Program-made: the position numbers and the translations under genes
The notes under the pieces: model-generated
Database searches by the model: none
What the model was told of the DNA's origin: nothing
The model's input: only the letters and a program-made list of their open reading frames with translations
Source of the DNA: Gemmatimonadaceae bacterium
Lineage (GTDB): Bacteria; Latescibacterota; UBA2968; UBA8231
NCBI GenBank assembly: GCA_002726335.1
Contig: PBSR01000058.1
Location: forward strand, 1 to 8,224
Length of the DNA: 8,224 nt
Direction of reading: 5' to 3'
Shown: piece by piece, positions 1 through 5,091 of the stretch
Numbering within the stretch: position 1 is the stretch's first letter
Layout of the letters: every line of letters starts with the position of its first letter

Positions 1-269
1 CGCTCTCGTTCCGGCGTCAGGCGGCCATACCGTCGTATCTGCTGGTAGTGACGGAAACACAGGCCCTTGGCGATCTGCGCCTTGGCGCAGCCTCCCACGA
101 CACAGACGCCGCCTCGACTGCAGTACTCTCGTTCCGGCGTCAGGCGGCCGTGGCGGCGAATCTGCTGATAGTGCTTCGGGCAGTAGCCCACCGTCCGAGC
201 GCCGGCGCCACACTCCGGGGCGCGGCAGGTTCCGTCAGGTGTTTCATGTGCATGTATCGTCTGGACCAT
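1..269 (-). CDS. Partial tandem zinc-finger protein (HNH-associated CxxxxC...CxxH type), runs off left edge
   Basis: Function unknown; probably a nucleic-acid-binding protein. The minus-strand frame is open from 269 to the window edge and begins MVQTIHAHETPDGT. It holds two units with the same cysteine/histidine spacing, C-x4-C-x9-C-x2-H, at 225-227 onward and 102-104 onward. Each unit is followed by HYQQIRRHGRLTPERE or HYQQIRRYGRLTPERE. The period is exactly 41 codons (123 bases). The two 48-base repeat cores differ at 6 positions by my count. Four changes are silent and the other two both fall in one codon (Tyr/His), which argues for selection on protein. The pattern resembles the small zinc-binding modules with a GLCxxHYxxxRRxG core found in phage and HNH-endonuclease-type proteins; that link is from memory, and no HNH catalytic motif lies inside the window. 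The ATG at 267-269 is preceded by GGAGGAG with a 9-base spacer. The frame stays open upstream to 431 and carries a third, degenerate finger, so the true start may lie further upstream. Confidence 0.6.
   Translation of the reverse strand, partial: MVQTIHAHETPDGTCRAPECGAGARTVGYCPKHYQQIRRHGRLTPEREYCSRGGVCVVGGCAKAQIAKGLCFRHYQQIRRYGRLTPERE
3..50. repeat. Direct repeat copy A (encodes the HYQQIRRYGRLTPERE segment)
   Basis: This 48-base segment recurs at 126-173 with 42 of 48 identical positions by my alignment, at an offset of 123 bases. The first 24 bases are identical. It is best explained as an internal duplication within the minus-strand zinc-finger gene rather than as an independent DNA element, because most differences fall at silent codon positions. 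Confidence 0.85.
126..173. repeat. Direct repeat copy B (encodes the HYQQIRRHGRLTPERE segment)
   Basis: Partner of the copy at 3-50. The repeated protein unit is larger than this conserved DNA core: it starts at the first cysteine of each finger (227 for this unit, 104 for the other) and ends with the PERE motif. Confidence 0.85.
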
Positions 270-431
270 GGCCCGTATCTCCTCCTGCAAGTTGCACGAC
301 CCACACACAGGTCGCAGTCGTCCACTACAGTTCGGAGTACAGACAGCAAGTTCAGTACCACTCGGGGACTCCTTCGGCCAGCCTCTCGCCGAGTCCAGAT
401 CAACGATTGTAATGTATTGTTTATGTGGGTG
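270..431 (-). other. Open frame upstream of the zinc-finger gene with a degenerate third finger
   Basis: The zinc-finger frame continues without a stop from 269 up to 431 (TAA at 432-434). It contains C-x3-C-x7-C-x2-C between 341 and 294 (CTPNCSGRLRPVCGSC), then NLQEEIRAM, which loosely parallels the HYQQIRRHG of the clear fingers. The distance to the next finger is 38 residues, close to the 41-residue period. No ATG, GTG or TTG lies in frame in this stretch; only ATT, ATC or CTG could start it. It may therefore be the real N-terminus with a rare start, the remnant of a truncated longer gene, or a coincidence. Confidence 0.4.
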
Positions 432-472
432 TTATGATTCGATTTGATTGACGACGCGGAATCTCAGAGGCG

Positions 473-508
473 GAAGCCTGACAGGCTTCTCGTCTCCCCA
501 ATGAGACG
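473..508. other. Two adjacent small hairpins in the intergenic region
   Basis: GAAGCCTG at 473-480 pairs perfectly with CAGGCTTC at 482-489, a 17-base palindrome with one central base. Directly after it, CGTCTC at 491-496 pairs with GAGACG at 503-508 across a 6-base loop. They lie 68-103 bases beyond the stop codon of the sigma-54 regulator and could form the 3' end structure of its mRNA. Neither is followed by a clear T-run on either strand, so I do not call an intrinsic terminator. The rest of 435-575 shows only a weak 5-bp stem (519-523 with 534-538). Confidence 0.35.
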
Positions 509-575
509 CGGCCACAGATCGGCGAACAGCCTTGCCGAATAACTGAGCCCCTGATAACAAGTTAGACAGAGCGTC

Positions 576-2945
576 TCAATTACGATTCTCGTATCTCACT
601 CTTGGCACTTCCTCGGTAAGGCCATGCTTTCGGAGTCGCCGATACAACGTCGCCCGGCTGACGCCGAGCAGTTGGGCGGCGCGCGGCACATCCCCCCCGC
701 CCTCCTTCAAGGCCTCGAGATACAGTCTCTCCTGCGCCGTTTCGAATGCCAGGCGGGCGCCGGCCAACCCGTCTCTGCCGGGATCTGTCCTTGGCAGGGC
801 CGTCCGGCTCAGCGCCACCGGGAGATCGGCGATGGTGATCAGACGCCCCCGTGCCAGTGCCACGGCGTGCTCGATAACATTCTCCACCTCGCGCACGTTT
901 CCGGGCCAGTCGTAGTCTGCCAGCAGGCGCAGAGCCTCTGGTTCGATGCCCTCGACGACCTTGTGATTGCGCTCGGCGTGAATTCTGATGAACCGATCGA
1001 TGAACAGAGGCAGGTCTCCCGTCCTCTCACGCACGGGAGGCAGATCGATGGAGATGACGTCGAGACGGTACAGGAGGTCCTGGCGGAAGCCCCCCTCGGC
1101 GACGGCGCGGTGCAGGTTTCTATTGGTGGCGGCGATCAGCCGACAGTCCACTGGAATCGTCCGGTCGCCACCAACGCGGACAATCGCCTTCTCCTGCAGG
1201 ACTCGGAGCAGCTTGACCTGGACCTCTGGTGGGACGTCACCGATCTCGTCCAGGAACAGCGACCCGCCACTGGCCAACTCGAATTTCCCAAGTCGACCCT
1301 TGCGGCTGGCGCCGGTGAACGCCCCCTCGACGTAGCCGAACAGTTCGCTTTCGATCAGGTCTCGCGGCAGGGCGGCACAGTTGACGGCCAGAAAAGGCCC
1401 GTCGGCGAACGCGCTGGCGTTGTGAATCGCCTGGGCAAAGACCTCCTTGCCCGTGCCGGTCTCGCCGCCGATCAGGATATTCGACGCTGTACCGGCGGCC
1501 ACACGGGCAAGCTCCTTGCTCTGCTGGATCGCCGGGCTCTCGCCCAGGATATCGTCGAAGACGAAGGTCCTCTCCACGCCGATGACGCGGTTGACGAGTC
1601 GACCCACCTCACTCATCTCACGAAAGGTGAGCACGGCGCCCACCGGACCGCGCGTGTCGTCATGGAAAGGTTGAAGATTGGCCATTGCGGCAACGCGTCC
1701 CGTTGCCGCCTTCAGCGTGATCACCCGGCTGCTGAACTGCTCACCACGCGACACCCAGGTCATGATCGGGGGCTTGTCGTCGATGAAGTCGGCGATTCCC
1801 CGTCCCTCGAGGTCCCCCTGGGAGTGGCCGAGCAGGTGCCGGGCCACCGAGTTGGCCTCGAGAACGACGCCGTTGTCATCGACGGCGAGCAGCCCATCCG
1901 AGATCGACTCGAGCAGGGCCCGTGAACGGTCGTAGAGGGTTCGCAGCTGCTTGCCCTGTTTCTGCTCCGTGCGCACGAGTTCCTGCAGACGCTTGGTCAG
2001 TCGGATGTCCTCAATCTCGGCCGCGATCTGGCTCGACAGAGCGAACAGCGTATTGACGTCATCGTCGGTGAAAATACGCCGATCACGCCGGTCCGTCGTG
2101 ATCTTGTCGAGCAGGGTCAGAGTTCCGACGACGCTCTCCTCCAACACCAGTGGCACGCATAGCAGCGACGAACCGAGAACCTGTGGCTCCTCGTCTGTGC
2201 GCAGATCGTCGATCAGAATCGGCTCACCGGTGACAGCCACCAGATCGGCGATACGTTTCTCATACGTTGAATCGATACCCTCGGCAGACTGCGAATGGAG
2301 GGTGGCCAGGGCGAGCGTGCCGTCGGCCACAAACAGGCGAATCGCCGAGCCTTTGGCCCCCAGGGCCTCAGCGGCACGGGCGGCGATCAACTCCAGTGAC
2401 TCGTCGAGACCAAGGCCCGAGTTCATGGCCTGCCCCAACTCGTTGAGAGCCTGGATCTGCGCGTTGCGGCGCTCCAGGTCTTCGCGCGTGCGGGCCGTGG
2501 TCACCATCAGGACCAACAGCGCACAGATGGTGTTTTCGAGAAAGGCGACCTCGTCGCCGGTGAAGTGCCGGACGGCTTCCGTCTGCAGGGCACAGACGCC
2601 GATCAACTCCTCCTGCTCGACGATGGGAACGGCGATGATGCTGTGATAGTCAACGTCACCGGTGCGTTCCACCGACCGTAGGTCGCGGGCCATCTGCGGC
2701 ACGCAGATGGTGCGCTGATCGCTGGCGGCAAGTCCGGTCAGCCCCACGCCCCTGGGCAGACGGATCTCCGCAGGATGATCCGTCGACCTGTCGACCTGCT
2801 GGACGAGTTCCTCAGTGGCACGGTCGTAGAGCAGGATGTCACATCGATCCACTCCCATGTGCTCCCGCACAAGGTCCGCCATGCGTGCCAGACCTGTACT
2901 GAGGGGCAGCGACTGGGAAATCAGATCGAGGGATCTAGGCCACAT
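576..2945 (-). CDS. Sigma-54-dependent transcriptional activator, GAF-GAF-PAS-AAA+-HTH
   Basis: A bacterial enhancer-binding protein that would use ATP hydrolysis to open promoters bound by sigma-54 RNA polymerase. Residue numbers count from the TTG at 2966. Domains in order: GAF at about 20-155, a second GAF at about 185-320, a short helical linker (325-350), PAS at about 348-455, AAA+ at about 470-705, and a Fis-type helix-turn-helix at 756-783. Walker A is GETGTGKE (501-508), the sigma-54-contact loop GAFTGA (548-553) is intact, Walker B is SLFLDE (569-574), the arginine-finger region is FRQDLLYR (627-634), and WPGNVRE (687-693) matches sensor II. There is no receiver domain, so control is probably by ligand or redox sensing through GAF/PAS rather than by phosphorylation. 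The layout recalls NifA and FhlA, but the target genes are unknown. The frame opens at a TTG (2966) directly abutting a perfect dyad with no ribosome-binding site. I therefore prefer the ATG at 2945, which keeps the whole GAF domain. No strong SD precedes either start. Confidence 0.93.
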   Translation of the reverse strand: MWPRSLDLISQSLPLSTGLARMADLVREHMGVDRCDILLYDRATEELVQQVDRSTDHPAEIRLPRGVGLTGLAASDQRTICVPQMARDLRSVERTGDVDYHSIIAVPIVEQEELIGVCALQTEAVRHFTGDEVAFLENTICALLVLMVTTARTREDLERRNAQIQALNELGQAMNSGLGLDESLELIAARAAEALGAKGSAIRLFVADGTLALATLHSQSAEGIDSTYEKRIADLVAVTGEPILIDDLRTDEEPQVLGSSLLCVPLVLEESVVGTLTLLDKITTDRRDRRIFTDDDVNTLFALSSQIAAEIEDIRLTKRLQELVRTEQKQGKQLRTLYDRSRALLESISDGLLAVDDNGVVLEANSVARHLLGHSQGDLEGRGIADFIDDKPPIMTWVSRGEQFSSRVITLKAATGRVAAMANLQPFHDDTRGPVGAVLTFREMSEVGRLVNRVIGVERTFVFDDILGESPAIQQSKELARVAAGTASNILIGGETGTGKEVFAQAIHNASAFADGPFLAVNCAALPRDLIESELFGYVEGAFTGASRKGRLGKFELASGGSLFLDEIGDVPPEVQVKLLRVLQEKAIVRVGGDRTIPVDCRLIAATNRNLHRAVAEGGFRQDLLYRLDVISIDLPPVRERTGDLPLFIDRFIRIHAERNHKVVEGIEPEALRLLADYDWPGNVREVENVIEHAVALARGRLITIADLPVALSRTALPRTDPGRDGLAGARLAFETAQERLYLEALKEGGGDVPRAAQLLGVSRATLYRRLRKHGLTEEVPRVRYENRN

Positions 2946-2966
2946 AGACCAAACCGAGAAAACCAA

Positions 2967-2993
2967 GCAAATGATTGCGGCACAATCATTTGC
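2967..2993. promoter_or_regulatory. Perfect 11-bp inverted repeat between greA and the sigma-54 regulator
   Basis: The arm GCAAATGATTG (2967-2977) is matched without error by CAATCATTTGC (2983-2993) around a 5-base centre (2978-2982). On the minus strand it lies 36 bases after the greA stop and is followed by TTGGTTTTCT, so it could be a weak intrinsic terminator for greA. It also lies 22 bases upstream of the likely regulator start, a good position for an operator, for example for autoregulation. The stem is AT-rich for a terminator in a GC-rich genome, which leaves the operator reading open. The sequence cannot decide between the two. Confidence 0.6.
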
Positions 2994-3028
2994 GTTTCGT
3001 CACTTAAGGCGCCTGAGACGGCGAGATA

Positions 3029-3502
3029 TCAGTCACGGCTGATCTTGAGAATCTTGTAGTGCAGCGTGCCGGCAGGTACGGTGATCTTGACCTCGGCGCC
3101 CTCTTCCTTGCCGAGCAGTCCCTTTCCTATGGGAGACACAGTCGAGATCTTGCCCTCTTCAAAATCCGCCTCTTCTGGCGACACGAGGGTGTAGGTCAGT
3201 TCGCCCTTCTTGGCCAGATCCTGCAGTTGCACGGTGGCGCCGATATAGACCTTGTCGTCGGGGATGTTCTCGTTCTCCAGCAGAACCGCCCGACTGAGAG
3301 TCTCCTCGAGCTTGTTGATCCGCTGTTCGAGAAACATCAACCGCTCCTTGGCCGCGGCATACTCGGCATTCTCGGACAGATCACCGAACTCCCGGGCACG
3401 CTGCAGAGACTTGCGCACCGTCGGACGCTCTGAGGTCTTGAGTTCCTTCAGCTCCTCCTGGAGCTTGCTGATGCCGTCGCGCGAAAGGTAGACCTCGCTC
3501 AT
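3029..3502 (-). CDS. greA: Transcription elongation factor GreA
   Basis: GreA binds in the secondary channel of RNA polymerase and stimulates cleavage of the 3' end of backtracked RNA, releasing stalled complexes. The protein is 157 residues, the usual GreA length. Residues 1-75 form the N-terminal coiled coil, with GDLSENAEY (40-48) at its tip. The acidic D41 and E44 that act at the polymerase active site are both present. The C-terminal globular domain has the family pattern SPIGKGLLGKEEGAEV (123-138). The start is the ATG at 3500-3502, preceded by AGGAG with an 11-base spacer. The frame extends ten codons further to a TTG at 3532, but that codon lies in the T-run of the upstream terminator-like hairpin and has no SD. 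The gene is divergent from sbcD and lies upstream of the sigma-54 regulator on the same strand. Confidence 0.97.
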   Translation of the reverse strand: MSEVYLSRDGISKLQEELKELKTSERPTVRKSLQRAREFGDLSENAEYAAAKERLMFLEQRINKLEETLSRAVLLENENIPDDKVYIGATVQLQDLAKKGELTYTLVSPEEADFEEGKISTVSPIGKGLLGKEEGAEVKITVPAGTLHYKILKISRD

Positions 3503-3530
3503 GTGATCGATCGCTCCTGACTCTGAATAC

Positions 3531-3566
3531 AAAAAGCGGAAGCGTGGCTGATGCGCCGCTTCCGCT
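3531..3566 (-). terminator. Intrinsic terminator / attenuator in the greA 5' leader
   Basis: On the minus strand AGCGGAAGCG (3566-3557) pairs perfectly with CGCTTCCGCT (3544-3535) around a 12-base loop. The 3' arm runs straight into TTTTT (3535-3531). This is a GC-rich stem plus U-run, the classic intrinsic terminator form. It lies 28 bases before the greA ATG and about 30 bases downstream of the promoter at 3597-3625, so it would act on greA's own leader. E. coli greA also has a leader terminator, giving the short GraL RNAs. Alternatively it ends transcription coming from further right on the minus strand, but no minus-strand gene is visible there. Confidence 0.75.
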
Positions 3567-3569
3567 AAA

Positions 3570-3585
3570 TCGAGCTACAACTCGA
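3570..3585 (-). other. Small upstream hairpin in the greA leader
   Basis: TCGAG (3570-3574) pairs with CTCGA (3581-3585) around a 6-base loop. It lies between the promoter and the terminator-like hairpin of the greA leader, so the leader RNA would carry two stem-loops. The stem is short and its role is unknown. Confidence 0.35.
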
Positions 3586-3596
3586 CAACGCATGCA

Positions 3597-3625
3597 AATA
3601 TAGCCCCCTACCGGCGCTCGGGCAA
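3597..3625 (-). promoter_or_regulatory. Sigma-70-type promoter for greA
   Basis: On the minus strand TTGCCC (3625-3620; four of six consensus -35 bases) is followed by a 17-base spacer and TATATT (3602-3597; five of six consensus -10 bases). A start site near 3590 would give a leader of about 88 bases before the greA ATG. This is the best promoter match in the greA-sbcD gap. Confidence 0.6.
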
Positions 3626-3804
3626 GCAATCTGGACATGTCAGAAAGGAACGAAATCCCCTTGAAAATCTCCCTTTCGCCGGTTTCAGACCCTTCCTACA
3701 TTGACCTCACCCCACGGCCAGCCGGTCGCTGGGGCCTCTCCCCCCTGACCTGACCCGCGCCACCGGTATCTCCCGCCGGTCAGCCGTGTTATCACCCGAC
3801 GCTG
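3626..3804. other. Upstream part of the greA-sbcD divergent intergenic region
   Basis: No gene is seen here. The stretch contains TTGAAA (3661-3666) and TTGACC (3701-3706), which resemble -35 boxes for rightward transcription, but neither has a convincing -10 at proper spacing. A short stem CCAGC (3718-3722) with GCTGG (3728-3732) is present. The sbcD promoter presumably lies here but I cannot place it. Confidence 0.4.
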
Positions 3805-3820
3805 AGGAGCTTAAGCTCCT
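3805..3820. promoter_or_regulatory. Perfect 16-bp palindrome upstream of sbcD
   Basis: AGGAGCTTAAGCTCCT reads [11 protein letters not shown] on both strands with no spacer. It ends 20 bases before the sbcD start codon and 10 bases before the GAGG ribosome-binding site (3831-3834). It could be a repressor operator, or in RNA a small hairpin close to the translation start. It contains an AGGAG that would be hidden if folded. Confidence 0.45.
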
Positions 3821-3840
3821 TTGGGAAGGCGAGGACCGCG

Positions 3841-5091
3841 GTGCAACTGCTGCATTTCGCCGATCTACACCTGGGGATCGAGAACTACGGCCGGATCGAC
3901 CCGGGCACCGGCCTGCACTCCCGGCTGATCGATTTCCGTACCTGTCTGCAGGCGGTGTTCGACACCGCCATCGAGAGGGACGTCGATGCTGTGCTCTTCG
4001 CCGGCGATCTCTACCGGACACCGACCCCAAATCCCACCTGGCAACGAGAGTTCGCCCTGCAACTGCACCGGCTGCAGCAGGCAGGTATTCCCCTCATCCT
4101 CGTCGTCGGCAACCACGACACTCCCGCGGCCTTCGGCCGGGCCACATCCGTGGATGTATTCAACGCCCTCGACCTGGCCGGCACACACGTGGTGCGCTCA
4201 CCCGGACTGTTCACCCTGGATACGCAGAGCGGTCCGCTGCAGATCGCCGGGCTGCCCTGGCCGACCCGCCACTATCTGCGCACCGATGAGGCCTACCGTC
4301 AGCTCTCCCAGGAGGACCTGATGCGCGAGATCGGGCGGCTCTGCGCCCGTCAGATCCGGGATTTCGCCGAGCGCCTTGAAAAGGAGACTCCCGCTGTACT
4401 CATCGCCCATGCGGCAGCCGCCGGAGCGTTGCTCTCCGGCTCCGAACGGACGGCACTGATCGGGACCGATCCAACGCTGCTGACCAGCGATCTGGCAAAT
4501 CCTGCTTTTGACTACGTCGCTCTGGGACATGTCCATCGGCATCAGGACCTGAACGCTGGCGGAAGTCCGGCCGTCGTCTACAGTGGAAGTGTGGACCGCG
4601 TCGACTTCGGCGAGGAACGGGAAGCAAAAGGCTTCTGCTGCGTTGCCATCGACTGCTCGGGTCAGCAGCGTGTCACTTCGTACGAGTTCCTGCCGACACC
4701 GGCACGACGATTCGCCACCCTGGATGTCGACGCCACGCAGACCGACGATCCCACGGCATCGATTCTCGAGACCATCGGACAGGCACAACTCGCCGACGCC
4801 GTTGTGCGCGTTCGCTACACGGCTGTGACGGGTCAACGCGTCGATACCGAACGGGTACGTGGCGCTCTCATGGAGGCAGGTGTCCACCACGTGGCTGCCA
4901 TCGTTCCCACGGCGACGACGCGGGAGCGCCAGCGCCGTGTGACGGTTCCTCAGGACGCTGCTACCGACGTCGCCCTGGCACGCTTCATCGACAACCGGCC
5001 GGACCTGGAACCCCATCGGCAGATCCTCAAGCGCTACGCCCTCCAGCTGGAGAATGACCTGACTCTGGCTGACGGCGGAGGGGATCGTTGA
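3841..5091 (+). CDS. sbcD: Exonuclease SbcCD subunit D (Mre11-like nuclease)
   Basis: SbcD is the Mn-dependent nuclease half of the SbcCD complex, which cuts DNA hairpins and protein-blocked double-strand ends in the cytoplasm. The 416-residue protein has the calcineurin-type phosphoesterase motifs in order: D8-L-H10, G55-D56, G90-N-H-D93, H190, and G229-H-V-H232. It also has the YSGSVDRVDFGEE segment (247-259) typical of Mre11/SbcD. The C-terminal part (about 285-416) is the capping and SbcC-binding region. The start is a GTG at 3841 giving MQLLHFADLHLG, a normal N-terminus for the family; GAGG at 3831-3834 lies 6 bases upstream. It overlaps sbcC by four bases and is divergent from greA. All metal ligands I expect are present. 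Confidence 0.96.
   Translation: MQLLHFADLHLGIENYGRIDPGTGLHSRLIDFRTCLQAVFDTAIERDVDAVLFAGDLYRTPTPNPTWQREFALQLHRLQQAGIPLILVVGNHDTPAAFGRATSVDVFNALDLAGTHVVRSPGLFTLDTQSGPLQIAGLPWPTRHYLRTDEAYRQLSQEDLMREIGRLCARQIRDFAERLEKETPAVLIAHAAAAGALLSGSERTALIGTDPTLLTSDLANPAFDYVALGHVHRHQDLNAGGSPAVVYSGSVDRVDFGEEREAKGFCCVAIDCSGQQRVTSYEFLPTPARRFATLDVDATQTDDPTASILETIGQAQLADAVVRVRYTAVTGQRVDTERVRGALMEAGVHHVAAIVPTATTRERQRRVTVPQDAATDVALARFIDNRPDLEPHRQILKRYALQLENDLTLADGGGDR
5077..5091 (+). promoter_or_regulatory. sbcC ribosome-binding site and TTGA stop/start overlap
   Basis: GGAGGGG (5077-5083) lies within the end of sbcD, followed by ATCG and then TTGA. The TTG (5088-5090) starts sbcC and the TGA (5089-5091) stops sbcD. 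The overlap implies translational coupling, which would suit two subunits of one complex. The coding match (MIPLKLVLQNFLSYGEE) begins at once after the TTG, so no other start fits. Confidence 0.8.

Noticed and set aside
1..173. Repeats at 3-50 and 126-173 as a CRISPR array or insertion-sequence end
   Set aside because: There are only two copies with 75 bases between them. The differences follow codon degeneracy, and both copies are translated in one frame.
140..403. 87-residue minus-strand frame overlapping the zinc-finger gene
   Set aside because: It is in a different frame from the repeat units, starts with TTG without a good SD, and its CDLC motif looks accidental.
48..437. 129-residue plus-strand open frame at the left end
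   Set aside because: The minus-strand zinc-finger frame explains the repeat and its silent substitutions, and this frame shows no motif.
435..575. Search for a sigma-54 (-24/-12) promoter near the regulator
   Set aside because: No convincing TGGCAC-N5-TTGC match was found on either strand here or in the other gaps.
624..1925. 433-residue plus-strand open frame opposite the sigma-54 regulator
   Set aside because: It lies antisense to the AAA+ and HTH domains, which are clearly real. No family features are seen in its translation.
3503..3532. Ten-codon N-terminal extension of GreA starting at a TTG
   Set aside because: The TTG lies in the T-run of the leader hairpin and has no SD. GreA proteins normally start at the equivalent of the ATG at 3502.
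3661..3729. TTGAAA and TTGACC as sbcD -35 elements
   Set aside because: No acceptable -10 box occurs at 16-18 bases from either.
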